Assembly (NCBI RefSeq): GCF_951801035.1 | Contig: NZ_CATOKT010000004.1 | Source: Adlercreutzia sp910585575 | Lineage (GTDB): Bacteria > Actinomycetota > Coriobacteriia > Coriobacteriales > Eggerthellaceae | Reading direction: 5' to 3' (one strand) | DNA: 64,000 nt | Part shown: positions 48,311-56,715 of the stretch, piece by piece | How positions within the stretch are numbered: the stretch's first letter is position 1 | Layout of the letters: each line of letters starts with the position of its first letter | Notes under the pieces: model-generated | What the model saw: only the letters and a program-made list of their open reading frames with translations | Database searches by the model: none | Told to the model about the DNA's origin: nothing | Program-made: the position numbers and the translations under genes

Positions 48311-48340
48311 GTCAGCTCAACCTTGTCGTTATAAGCTGAC
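48311..48340. promoter_or_regulatory. Inverted repeat upstream of the flavodoxin lipoprotein gene
   Basis: GTCAGCT (48311-48317) and AGCTGAC (48334-48340) are perfect arms separated by 16 bp, in the 214-bp gap between the LuxR gene end and the lipoprotein start. A candidate operator with no known regulator. Confidence 0.35.
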
Positions 48341-48404
48341 GACGCTCGACGTCGGAGAACCCCGCGAAGGAGGCGCGCGCCGGCCCACGGCCCCGTTCTT
48401 GCAC

Positions 48405-49823
48405 TCACACTCGATAGCGCTCGAGAACATCCAGCATCTCCTCGCGCGAGTGCACGTCGAGCTTGCTGTAAATTCGCTTCATGTGCCCCCGCACTGTGTT
48501 AATTGAAATACCCAGCTCATCAGCGGTGAACTGCATGGTTCGTCCCTGCGACACCGATCGGATGATCTCCTGCTCGCGCGCAGTGAATCCCAGCTGCTGA
48601 GCTGCTCGCTTAATGCTCGCGTCGATCACGTCGTCAGCCATGATCACCTCGCGATCAGAGAAGCCCACCACAACGGAAGGCTCCCGCTCGGCGCTTCTGC
48701 CGTAATCGCGCGAGTAGAAGAAAGCCACCACCGAAAACATTACTCCGACAATGGCACAGAAGAGCCCGGCGAACAAGCCACCCGTCAGCCACCAGAGCAG
48801 CTGGCCCACTGCGCAACCAGCGCCCAGCGCCACAAGCATTGCCCCGAAGAGAAGGAAAAACGGGAGCAGCGGCGATACCTCCATGCGCTTGCAGTAGGTA
48901 ACCGCCTTCATCCACACCTGAAAGGGGTACAGAGCAAGGGTGATGCACAGGAGCCCGCCCACAAACGTCATAACGAAATCGGATCGCGTGATAAGAAGCA
49001 AGCAGCAGACAACCGTCGCTATCTCGACGCCATGCCACACAAACATAAGGCGAACGGTGCGGTTGAACGCAAACGCGTAGAAGGCAATGAACACCAAAAG
49101 CGCTGCGGCAACCAGGCTGCCCCACGCCATCTGAGTATAGACAGAGGAAACTGCCGATAAGGCGGCGAAGGCTATCCCGCTCGACACGGCATAGATGACA
49201 ATGGACACAGTGCTGTAGCCGTCTTGTCGGGTGAACGAGGGGTTTGTGGGCATTTCCATGGGCCGCGATCCGCTGCATTTCGATCCGTAAAACGGGAGGC
49301 GGCGGTTGCGCCGCAGCAGAGAGGTGATCGCCCAAATAGTAACAAGCATAAACCAAGGGCAAAGCATAGGAGGAAGGCAGAGATACAAGGCCAGCATGCC
49401 CATTGCCAGTGCCCACGAGACGCAAACGAGCAGCATGACATCGACCATGGCCAGGCGGGCATAGCGCGACCCATAGAGCGCGGAGAGAACAGCCCCGACC
49501 ATCACACAAGCTACTCCTGCGACAGCGGAAGCGCCTCCCAGCCACAGCGGCGAAAAGGCCCATAAGAGGCAGAATGCCGTACAGAGAAGAGGCGCCCAGC
49601 GCACCGCGCGATCGCAGACCGCAAGGCAGCGCTCCTCACTTCTTCTCAGGAAGACCGCCATGCCCAGAAGCATCGCCCCCGACGAAAGCAGCGAAGGGCC
49701 GATAATCGCCCCTCCGAAAACCGATGTTATCTCCGCCATCCAGCAGAGCACCCATCCCGCTGCGACTCCGGCACCGAGCAGCGAGCCGTTTCTAAATAAG
49801 GTGATCAGCGCGTCCCTCACCAC
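48405..49823 (-). CDS. LuxR-family regulator with polytopic membrane sensor domain (third)
   Basis: A 472-residue protein with about twelve hydrophobic segments (1-390) and a C-terminal LuxR helix-turn-helix (about 405-470, with FTAREQEIIRSVSQG and ISINTVRGHMKRIYSKL). Two adjacent GTG codons at 49823 and 49820 follow GGAGGAGGAG, and either may be the start. It is divergent from the cytochrome/FAD reductase pair at 50027 and is the probable regulator of that pair. Confidence 0.83.
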   Translation of the reverse strand: MVRDALITLFRNGSLLGAGVAAGWVLCWMAEITSVFGGAIIGPSLLSSGAMLLGMAVFLRRSEERCLAVCDRAVRWAPLLCTAFCLLWAFSPLWLGGASAVAGVACVMVGAVLSALYGSRYARLAMVDVMLLVCVSWALAMGMLALYLCLPPMLCPWFMLVTIWAITSLLRRNRRLPFYGSKCSGSRPMEMPTNPSFTRQDGYSTVSIVIYAVSSGIAFAALSAVSSVYTQMAWGSLVAAALLVFIAFYAFAFNRTVRLMFVWHGVEIATVVCCLLLITRSDFVMTFVGGLLCITLALYPFQVWMKAVTYCKRMEVSPLLPFFLLFGAMLVALGAGCAVGQLLWWLTGGLFAGLFCAIVGVMFSVVAFFYSRDYGRSAEREPSVVVGFSDREVIMADDVIDASIKRAAQQLGFTAREQEIIRSVSQGRTMQFTADELGISINTVRGHMKRIYSKLDVHSREEMLDVLERYRV

Positions 49824-49883
49824 TCCTCCTCCCCAAAAAATGCGATAAGACCTTTATGGCGGCACCGTCCTTTTGACGCAATA

Positions 49884-49939
49884 GACATGTTTCATGTGTC
49901 CCCTATTCAGCCATTACGCGCAAAAGATGTCTCTATTCA
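49884..49939. promoter_or_regulatory. Candidate operator sites upstream of the cytochrome gene
   Basis: An imperfect dyad, GACATG/CATGTGTC around TTT (49884-49900), is followed by two direct repeats, TGTCCCCTATTCA (49897-49909) and TGTCTCTATTCA (49928-49939), about 31 bp apart. They lie between the divergent LuxR and cytochrome genes. LuxR-type binding is a reasonable inference, not shown. Confidence 0.35.
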
Positions 49940-50026
49940 AAGCCTCTTTCCCCTCGCTAAATTCTACCCGTCGGCTCCCCAAGGTCGACTAGGAGGGTCA
50001 TTGGAGGAAAGGGAAAGGAGGAAACA

Positions 50027-50650
50027 ATGAAGGACACCATGCAGGAAAAGGAAGTCGAAGCACCCACGGCGAAACGGAAAGGAAAACGCGCGGGCATCAT
50101 CGTCGGCGTCGTCGCGGCCGTCATCGTCGCTGCCGGAGCTGGTTTCTGGATCTGGCACGAGCAGCCCTCGTTCTGCGCGACTATGTGCCACGACACCATG
50201 GGCAGCTACCTTGAGAGCTACGAAGAGGGCGACATGCTAGCCCACGCCCATTCGACGGCCGGCGTCGTCTGCCTCGACTGCCACGAACCGGTTCTCGAGG
50301 ATCAGCTGGCAGAGCTGCAGGTCCAAATAAGCGGAGACTACCGACTGCCGCTTGCCAAGATGGACACTGACGACGAGTTCTGCCTGAGGGACGGCTGCCA
50401 CACGCGCGAAGAGATTGTTCAGGCGCTCGACGGCTACACCTTCCCCGACGGGACGCCGGTCAATCCGCACGAGATTACGTTCTCGTCCGATTACAGCAGC
50501 ACCGAGAGCCCGCACTCAGTCGGGGGCGACACCATCCCTTGCTCGACCTGCCACACCATGCATCGTGACTCCAACGGCATAGAGTACTGCTACACCTGCC
50601 ATCACACCGAAACAGCCAAGCCGTGCTACGACTGCCACGACCATCGCTAA
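50027..50650 (+). CDS. Membrane-anchored multiheme cytochrome c (NapC/NrfH-like)
   Basis: A 207-residue protein with one N-terminal transmembrane helix (about 22-42) and an external heme domain. Four standard CXXCH sites are at Cys82, Cys172, Cys188 and Cys200. Two further sites are noncanonical: CATMCH (CX3CH) at 50-55 and CLRDGCH (CX4CH) at 119-125. The first follows the membrane helix directly, where quinol-oxidising NapC/NrfH proteins carry heme 1. It should pass electrons from menaquinol to the flavin reductase encoded 24 bp downstream. AAAGGAGG precedes the ATG. Confidence 0.85.
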   Translation: MKDTMQEKEVEAPTAKRKGKRAGIIVGVVAAVIVAAGAGFWIWHEQPSFCATMCHDTMGSYLESYEEGDMLAHAHSTAGVVCLDCHEPVLEDQLAELQVQISGDYRLPLAKMDTDDEFCLRDGCHTREEIVQALDGYTFPDGTPVNPHEITFSSDYSSTESPHSVGGDTIPCSTCHTMHRDSNGIEYCYTCHHTETAKPCYDCHDHR

Positions 50651-50674
50651 TGAACTAGGAAAGAAGGAATCGCT

Positions 50675-52318
50675 ATGACCAAGAATCTTACTCGCCGCAG
50701 CTTCCTCGCCGGAGGGGCTGCCGCAGCCGCCGCTGGCGCGCTGGGCATGGCCGGATGCTCAAGCGAGAGCCTGGCCAGCACCGGAAACGGCGGCAACGAC
50801 GTTGCCTCGATCGAGTGGGAAGACGAGGCCGACGTTATCGTAATCGGCTACGGCGGAGCCGGCGCCTCGGCCGCCATCGGCGCTGCTGACGAAGGCGCAA
50901 GCGTCATCATCCTGGAGAAGGCTCCCGAGGAGCTTGCCGGCGGCAACACCTCGGTGTGCGGCGGCGGCATCCTGTTCTCGGATCCCGACAAGCAAGACGA
51001 GGCCTACGAGTTCATCAAGTACCAGGTGCCCGACTACACCGTCGACGACGAGGAAATCCGCGCCTTCTGCATGGAGTGCGCCACCTTGGCCGATTGGCTC
51101 GAAGATCACGGTGCCACCATTCAGTGGGACGAGCATCCGCGCAACCTGTATCAGAAGCTTCCCTCTGCCGTGGGCTTCCCCCGCTCGGGCACCATCGGAG
51201 GCACCGGCGCCGGCATCTTCAAATTCTGGAACGAGGTCATGGACGGCCTTGGCGGCATTAAGATCATGTACGAAATGGGCGGCCACAAGCTCGTCTTCGA
51301 TCCCACGACCAAGGAGGTCTTCGGCGTCATCGCCCTCGATGCCGAAGGCAACCAGCACTACTTCAAAGCGAAGCGCGGCGTGTGCCTCTGCTGCGGCGGC
51401 TTCGAGGCCAACCCGGAGATGCTGTCCAGCTACTACCCGCCCCGCATCTCCATCTTCCCCGGCGGCACCCCCTACAACACCGGAGACGGCATCACCATGG
51501 CCGCCGAGCTGGGTGCTAAGATGCGCCACTTCTCCTCGGTCGAGTGGTCGGGCCAGTGCTGCCTGAAGGGCTCGCAGGAAATCGGCGTCTCTCTGGGCAA
51601 CCACTGGGGCGATCTGAACGCCAACAGCAACGCCATCGTCGTCAACGATCGCGGCCTGCGCTTCATGGACGAAGCCGCTTCGATTTCTCCCGAGTTCAAC
51701 TGCCTGCATCCCAGCCACGAGAAGAACGCCATGCCCGAGCTCGAGTTCTCCAACATCGACTTCCGCTATGTGAACCTGCCGTTCTTCCTCATTTGCGACA
51801 GCACCAAGGCAGACGCCGGCCCCATCTTCAACGCCTGCGGCAAGGACGCCGGCAACCACTTCGCCAACGTCAAGGGCCTCTACAGCTGGAGCGACGACAA
51901 CCAGGCCGAAGTTGAGAAGGGCTGGGTCGAGAAGGCCGACACCCTCGAAGAGCTCGCCGAGAAGCTCGGCATCGACCCTCAGGGGCTGGTAGACCAGGTT
52001 GCCCGATACAACGAGTTCGTCGCCAACGGCGAAGACTTGGAGTTCGGCCGCAATCCGGAGCGCCTCACCCCCGTCGACAACCCGCCCTATTACGGCACCG
52101 AGCTTGCTTTTGCCCTCTACAACACCCAGGGTGGCCCGGCGCGCGACGGCGAGCATCACGTTATCACCTACGATAACGAGATCATCCCGCGCCTGTACTC
52201 CGCTGGCGAGCTGGGCAGCCTTTACGGCTGGCTCTACCAGGGCTGCGGCAATGTGCCGGAGGCTCTCGCAGGTCGCGTTGCCGGCGCCAACGCCGCTCAC
52301 GAGGAGCCGTGGGACTAG
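50675..52318 (+). CDS. Tat-exported FAD-dependent reductase paired with cytochrome c
   Basis: A 547-residue flavoprotein of the fumarate-reductase family. The Tat signal (LTRRSFLAGGAAAAAA) ends in a lipobox-like MAGC (Cys28). FAD binding is shown by ADVIVIGYGGAGASAAIGAA near residue 53. The C-terminal SAGELGSLYGWLYQG block and NTQGGPARD region are family features. It has no heme sites, so the upstream cytochrome is the electron donor, equivalent to a split flavocytochrome c. The natural acceptor cannot be inferred; related enzymes reduce fumarate, urocanate, cinnamates and similar compounds. Confidence 0.87.
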   Translation: MTKNLTRRSFLAGGAAAAAAGALGMAGCSSESLASTGNGGNDVASIEWEDEADVIVIGYGGAGASAAIGAADEGASVIILEKAPEELAGGNTSVCGGGILFSDPDKQDEAYEFIKYQVPDYTVDDEEIRAFCMECATLADWLEDHGATIQWDEHPRNLYQKLPSAVGFPRSGTIGGTGAGIFKFWNEVMDGLGGIKIMYEMGGHKLVFDPTTKEVFGVIALDAEGNQHYFKAKRGVCLCCGGFEANPEMLSSYYPPRISIFPGGTPYNTGDGITMAAELGAKMRHFSSVEWSGQCCLKGSQEIGVSLGNHWGDLNANSNAIVVNDRGLRFMDEAASISPEFNCLHPSHEKNAMPELEFSNIDFRYVNLPFFLICDSTKADAGPIFNACGKDAGNHFANVKGLYSWSDDNQAEVEKGWVEKADTLEELAEKLGIDPQGLVDQVARYNEFVANGEDLEFGRNPERLTPVDNPPYYGTELAFALYNTQGGPARDGEHHVITYDNEIIPRLYSAGELGSLYGWLYQGCGNVPEALAGRVAGANAAHEEPWD

Positions 52319-52351
52319 AGCCTTAATCATCTCATCAATCCTTCCATTTTA

Positions 52352-52395
52352 GGGAGGCGCCCTTCCTCCTTCCCCCTCCCGTTGGGGCGCCTCCC
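52352..52395 (+). terminator. Terminator-like hairpin after the second FAD reductase
   Basis: GGGAGGCGCC and GGCGCCTCCC form a 10-bp stem over a 24-nt pyrimidine-rich loop, with CCTCCTCTC behind it. There is no strong T tract. Confidence 0.45.
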
Positions 52396-52403
52396 CTCCT
52401 CTC

Positions 52404-52433
52404 GCCCGTCTGAACCTTTTCGTTCAGACGGGC
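52404..52433. promoter_or_regulatory. Perfect 12-bp inverted repeat upstream of the reductase-family gene
   Basis: GCCCGTCTGAAC and GTTCAGACGGGC flank CTTTTC. No T tract follows on either strand, so it may be an operator rather than a terminator. A GTTCA/TGAAC dyad also occurs at 53298-53313. Confidence 0.4.
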
Positions 52434-52562
52434 GCACTTATTGGCAGCACCGATGACGCCCATCCGTGCAACGCTGAGGACAAAATGCCTCATTATGAGA
52501 TCAGAAGAAATCCAGCAGAAAGGCGTCCCGACTTGCCTTTCGCGTTCGCACCAGGAGGTTCC

Positions 52563-53270
52563 ATGACTCGGCCCTATACCATCTGCCACCTGTTCTGCTC
52601 CCTCGACGGGAAGATTTCCGGCCCCTTCATGAGCAGCCCCGCCTCGGCTACGGGACTGGCCGCCTACGGGCAGCTGGCTAGCGATTTCCATTGCCAGGCA
52701 ACAGTCTACGGCACCACCACCATGCTCGACTTCTGCCCGGGGCTCTACAAAGGGCCCGCCGCCGGGTCGAGCGACATCGACCCGAATGTTGCCGAGGACT
52801 TTGTGGCCGACGCCACCGCAGAAAGCTACATCGTCTCCCTTGACCGACACGGGCGTCTGGAATATCCCGGCCCCACTATGACGCGCCGCGGCAAGACCTC
52901 GCATCTTATCGCCGTGCTCACCCGTCGCGTCAGCGCCGACTATCTCGCCTATCTGCGCCGCACGGGCGTTTCCTACGTGTTCGCCGGCGAAAGCGACATC
53001 GACTGCGCCGTGCTCCTCGACAAGCTCTCGCGCCTTTTCGGTATCGAGCGCGCGCTGGTAGCCGGCGGTGGCCGCATCGACTGGAGCTTCCTGGAGGCTG
53101 GCTGTCTTGACGAGGTGAGCCTGGTGGTGGCGCCGGTGGTCGACGGCACACCGGATGCCGCCACTGTTTTTGAGCGCATGAATGCGTCCGTAGGCGCTGC
53201 CGTGCCGCTCAAGCTCGCGTCGACCGAGGATCTTGGAGAGGGAACGCTCTGGCTGCGCTATCACGCTTAG
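52563..53270 (+). CDS. RibD C-terminal/dihydrofolate-reductase-family protein
   Basis: A 235-residue reductase-fold protein. The N-terminal block CHLFCSLDGKISG and the C-terminal VAGGGRIDWSFLEAGCLDEV match RibD_C/DHFR-like NADPH reductases. It has no deaminase domain, so it is not a complete RibD. AGGAGG precedes the ATG at 52563. It is a likely single-gene unit. The substrate is unknown. Confidence 0.8.
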   Translation: MTRPYTICHLFCSLDGKISGPFMSSPASATGLAAYGQLASDFHCQATVYGTTTMLDFCPGLYKGPAAGSSDIDPNVAEDFVADATAESYIVSLDRHGRLEYPGPTMTRRGKTSHLIAVLTRRVSADYLAYLRRTGVSYVFAGESDIDCAVLLDKLSRLFGIERALVAGGGRIDWSFLEAGCLDEVSLVVAPVVDGTPDAATVFERMNASVGAAVPLKLASTEDLGEGTLWLRYHA

Positions 53271-53297
53271 CCGGGACGATTGCGCTCAAACCCAGAC

Positions 53298-53313
53298 GTT
53301 CAAACTGGTGAAC
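53298..53313. promoter_or_regulatory. GTTCA/TGAAC dyad upstream of the second flavodoxin lipoprotein
   Basis: GTTCA (53298-53302) and TGAAC (53309-53313) are separated by 6 bp; another GTTCA lies near 53340 in TCGTTCACT. The region also has TTGACG, a possible -35 box. The sites may bind a small dimeric repressor. Confidence 0.3.
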
Positions 53314-53407
53314 GAGGCGGAACTTCTTTATTGACGGGTCGTTCACTAGGATGGAAGAGCCAGGTTATTGGCGTTTCGCAAGCAAACTACTCTCGAGGAG
53401 CTGCCTT

Positions 53408-54211
53408 ATGAGCAAAAAGACTTTCCTGAGCCGCCGTCGCTTTGTGAAAACGGCCGGCGTGTTCTGCGCGAGCCTGGCCGGCGCTGGAGCCCTTAGCGCC
53501 TGCGCCTCGGAAGCCGCCGTCGAACCCGCGCCAGAGCCCGAGACCCAGGTGGATCCTGAGCCGGCATCGTCGCCCGAGACCGAGCCCGAGCCCGAAGCCA
53601 CACCGGAACCCGAAGCCGCGCCGGAGACCGACTCCGAACCGACGACCGCAGGCGAAAGCGTTCTGGTGGCCTACTTCTCCTACCCCGAAACCACCGCTTC
53701 GTCCGATCCGAACAACCTCACCGAGGAAGAGGAGAACAGCGCCGTCGTGGTCGATGGCCAGATCAAAGGCAACAACGAGTTTATGGCCGACATCATTGCC
53801 CGCGAAACGGGCGCCGACACCTTCCGTATCCTCACCACTCGCTCCTACCCCACCGACCATGAAGGCCTTATCGCCCAGGCTCAAGATGAGATCAACGCCG
53901 GCGACCGCCCCGATCTGGCCGAGCCCATTCCCGATCTGTCGCAGTACGACACCGTGTTCATCGGCTATCCCATCTGGTGGGCCGAGCTGCCGCCCATCAT
54001 GCACAGCTTCCTGGAGCAGGCCGATCTGGCGGGCAAGCAAATCTACCTGTTCAACAGCCACGGCGGCAGCGGCAACGCTGGCACTAAAGAGGAGATCCAG
54101 GGCATCCTTTCGGACGCCACCGTTTCTGACGACAACTTCGTGGTGTCGCGCGACAGCGTCGCCAACTGCGAGCAAGACCTCGTCGACTGGGTGCACGGCC
54201 TAGGATTCTAG
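53408..54211 (+). CDS. Tat-exported flavodoxin-domain lipoprotein (second)
   Basis: A 267-residue protein. The Tat signal (LSRRRFVKTAGVF) ends in the lipobox LSAC. A Pro/Glu-rich linker of about 55 residues separates the membrane anchor from a flavodoxin domain that begins VLVAYFSYPETTASS and contains VFIGYPIWWAELPPIM. It has an insertion after the first strand compared with the other flavodoxin lipoprotein at 47462, of the Flavodoxin_4 type. GAGGAG precedes the ATG. A terminator follows directly. Confidence 0.85.
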   Translation: MSKKTFLSRRRFVKTAGVFCASLAGAGALSACASEAAVEPAPEPETQVDPEPASSPETEPEPEATPEPEAAPETDSEPTTAGESVLVAYFSYPETTASSDPNNLTEEEENSAVVVDGQIKGNNEFMADIIARETGADTFRILTTRSYPTDHEGLIAQAQDEINAGDRPDLAEPIPDLSQYDTVFIGYPIWWAELPPIMHSFLEQADLAGKQIYLFNSHGGSGNAGTKEEIQGILSDATVSDDNFVVSRDSVANCEQDLVDWVHGLGF

Positions 54212-54240
54212 ACGCCTGCCCGCATCTGCCGCACTTCGCA

Positions 54241-54282
54241 ACAAAGCCCTCCGCATCCTGTCCGCGGAGGGCTTTGTTAGTT
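54241..54282. terminator. Bidirectional terminator
   Basis: AAAGCCCTCCGC and GCGGAGGGCTTT form a 12-bp stem with a 9-nt loop, TTTGTTAGTTT following on the plus strand and TTTGTTGC on the minus strand. It lies between the convergent flavodoxin lipoprotein and esterase genes. Confidence 0.85.
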
Positions 54283-54330
54283 TGCAGCACAGGGAAGAGG
54301 AAGCAAGCAGCCGCCTACACCCCACGCCTT

Positions 54331-55461
54331 CTAATGCCAAAGGAACGCAAGGGCGTTGTAGATGTAGCGGTTGGCGGCGTAGCCGTCGTGGCGCTCACCT
54401 TCGCCAACGCGAAAGATGAGGTTGGTACCCGGCTCGCCGTCACCGGCCTGGAACATCGGATTGGCAGCCATGTCGCTCATCAGTGCGCTGAAAGCGCCGC
54501 CGTTGAAGTCCTCGGTGCCCGTAGCGCCAATGATGAGGAAATCCTCGGCACCGAAGCCCTGGCGCTCAACCGCGCTCGCCCAATAGGCACCCGACCCGGC
54601 ATTGCCGCTCGAGGGGGCAAAATAGCGGAAGTAGGCCAGGCAGTTCTCGAAGATGTGCCAAGTGGTGACCGATCCCATCGAGAAGCCCATGAAGGCTCGG
54701 TGATCGCGGGAGGCGGCTAATCCCTCGGGCGTTACGGCATCAGCGTACGTTGAGTAGGCCGTCTCCACCGCCGGCATCAAATCGTTCACTAGTTCGTTGG
54801 GATAGCGCGCCGTCAGCTCGAGGGCCAGCGCATAATCGCCGGAGTCCTCGTCGCTGGTGTTGTTGTAGGTGGGACACACAATGAGGCACGGCTCGACGTC
54901 CCCCTCGGCCATGGCGTGGTCAAGCTGGTTTTTGAATTGGCTCGGCGCCTCGGGCGTGCCCAGATAGGTGGTCTGATCGGACCAACCGCCGTGCATGAGG
55001 TACACAATGTTGTAGCGCTTGGACGCATCGTAGCCATAGGGCACGTACACCATGGCGTTTTTCGTCAAAGGCTGCGTCTGATCCCCATAGGAAAAGGCCT
55101 CGAAGGTATCGTACTCGAAGCGCTCCACATGGCCCGCTTGGTCGCAGGGCTCGCTATAGGATGCGGGAATGGTCATGAGCTCGGCGGGGAATAGCAGCTC
55201 GGACGCTTCGCCTTGTTCGTTCACCGGCGCCTCCTGACGCTCCTCTTGTTCGACCCCTGAAGAGGGGGCCGCACTTTCCGCTCCGCTGTCTTCCGCGCTG
55301 CGGGAGGACGCAGCAGGGACGGGGTTCTCCGTCGCCGCGTCCCCTGCCCCCTGTGCCCTGTCGGACTCCGCCGCGCAGCCCAATGAGGCTACGGCCAGCG
55401 TAGCCACAACCATCAAAGCGGCCACGTCAAGCGCAAGCGCTATCCACCTTCCCGCTTTCAA
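54331..55461 (-). CDS. Lipoprotein esterase, feruloyl-esterase/esterase D-like
   Basis: A 376-residue predicted lipoprotein: signal with lipobox SLGC, an acidic linker (about 30-95), then an alpha/beta hydrolase domain of the putative-esterase family. VPYGYDASKRYNIVYLMHGG starts the core, GFSMGS holds the nucleophile Ser, and ERHDGY may hold the His. It is the last gene of a five-gene operon, 9 bp downstream of the iron-ADH-like gene. It probably hydrolyses esters at the cell surface; the substrate is unknown. Confidence 0.82.
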   Translation of the reverse strand: MKAGRWIALALDVAALMVVATLAVASLGCAAESDRAQGAGDAATENPVPAASSRSAEDSGAESAAPSSGVEQEERQEAPVNEQGEASELLFPAELMTIPASYSEPCDQAGHVERFEYDTFEAFSYGDQTQPLTKNAMVYVPYGYDASKRYNIVYLMHGGWSDQTTYLGTPEAPSQFKNQLDHAMAEGDVEPCLIVCPTYNNTSDEDSGDYALALELTARYPNELVNDLMPAVETAYSTYADAVTPEGLAASRDHRAFMGFSMGSVTTWHIFENCLAYFRYFAPSSGNAGSGAYWASAVERQGFGAEDFLIIGATGTEDFNGGAFSALMSDMAANPMFQAGDGEPGTNLIFRVGEGERHDGYAANRYIYNALAFLWH

Positions 55462-55470
55462 AGCCGCCCC

Positions 55471-56616
55471 CTACTCAAGGCCCGGATAGGCCTCGCTCCC
55501 GCAGGCCTGCACCATGGCGTAGTACTCTTGCACGGTAAACTCCTTGCTGCTCACACGATGGGTGGCAGCTTCGACTTCGTCGAAGGAGGGCATGGGGCCA
55601 TAAGCGTCGAGCGTTGTGGGCAAGCCGCCGGCGCGCACAATGTCCATGAGCCGCTCGTAGGCGAACCGCACGGTGGCGTCCGCGTCGTCGGTCACTGGCG
55701 CTCCCAGCACCTCCTCGGCGAAACGGCATATCGCCTCGGGATGGTGGCGCGCGGCAAACACCAGCCACCGTGGCAGGATCATGGCCAGGTTCTCGCGATA
55801 CACGGTACCCAGCGTGAAACGCAGCAGGCCTGCCGCCGAGAAAATGCTGTAGGTCCAGCGCTCCTCCAGGGAAAGCCCCAGCATGCCGCTCGTCTCCACG
55901 AAGCTGGCCCACAGCATGGTGGCGCGGGCATCGTAATCCTCGGGATCGTCGCGCAGCACGTCGAAGGCCCCCAGCACCGCCCTCAGGGAGGCCACGGTGA
56001 ATCCGCGCGAGATGGGGTTCGTGTCGGTGAAGCAGCGATAGCCCGTCTGGGCAAGCATCACCATCATGGAAAACGCCGTGTTACGAGCATCCAGCGAATA
56101 GGTGAACGGAGGGTACAGCAGCGCATAGTCAGCGAAAACACCGTGAATGCCGCCGGCATAGCCCATGATATCGCTCGTGCCATTGGCCTCCGATCCCGTC
56201 GACGGATAGGTAGGAACAAGCACCAGCGGCAGCTTCTCATCATTGCGCTGGGGCTTCTCGCCCTTAAGATAGGCGTCATAGTCCTCGTGCACCGCACAGA
56301 AGGCAACGGCCTTGGCGGTGTCCATGGCTGATGCGCCGCCCAAGCCCACCACCAGGGTGGCCTCGCTCTGGTGCGCGCGCTCCACGCCTTCGGCGATGGC
56401 CTCGTAGGTGCACTGGGTCACCCCCTCGTACAGCGCCACCGAGCCGCCAGCCTCGCGCATCCGAACACCCACACGCTCAAGCGAGCCATTGCCTCGCGCT
56501 GAGGCGCCTCCGCACACCAGCAGCACCCTCTGGCCAGCTACCACTTCGGACAATTTCTCCAAGGCGCTCTCGCCCATGATAGCCGTCACCGGGTTCTGAA
56601 AACTGAAGTCGTTCAC
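55471..56616 (-). CDS. Iron-ADH-fold protein lacking the usual metal histidines
   Basis: A 381-residue protein of the iron-containing alcohol dehydrogenase fold. The NAD-binding GGASAMDTAKAVA and the PSTGSE block are recognisable. However, the histidines that normally bind iron or zinc appear to be absent: the region after TYSLDARNTAFSMMVM has no HXXXH-like ligand, and the stretch ERWTYSIFSAAGLLRFTLG takes the place of the usual IEHALS...HG segment. It may be a metal-free or repurposed dehydrogenase. It sits between two lipoprotein esterase genes in a likely operon. Confidence 0.75.
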   Translation of the reverse strand: MNDFSFQNPVTAIMGESALEKLSEVVAGQRVLLVCGGASARGNGSLERVGVRMREAGGSVALYEGVTQCTYEAIAEGVERAHQSEATLVVGLGGASAMDTAKAVAFCAVHEDYDAYLKGEKPQRNDEKLPLVLVPTYPSTGSEANGTSDIMGYAGGIHGVFADYALLYPPFTYSLDARNTAFSMMVMLAQTGYRCFTDTNPISRGFTVASLRAVLGAFDVLRDDPEDYDARATMLWASFVETSGMLGLSLEERWTYSIFSAAGLLRFTLGTVYRENLAMILPRWLVFAARHHPEAICRFAEEVLGAPVTDDADATVRFAYERLMDIVRAGGLPTTLDAYGPMPSFDEVEAATHRVSSKEFTVQEYYAMVQACGSEAYPGLE

Positions 56617-56675
56617 CAGCGTCCTTTCCTCAGCAGCTCGTCAGCACGTGCCTTCTCCTGTCCGGTGTTTTCTTA

Positions 56676-56715
56676 CTTACCCGAGCATTTACTTGCTTAC
56701 CCGAGCATTTATTTG
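56676..56715. repeat. 20-bp tandem duplication at a gene 3' end
   Basis: CTTACCCGAGCATTTACTTG (56676-56695) is followed by a second copy with one change (56696-56715) and a third partial copy. It overlaps the stop codon of the esterase gene at 56709. Small and probably neutral. Confidence 0.8.
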
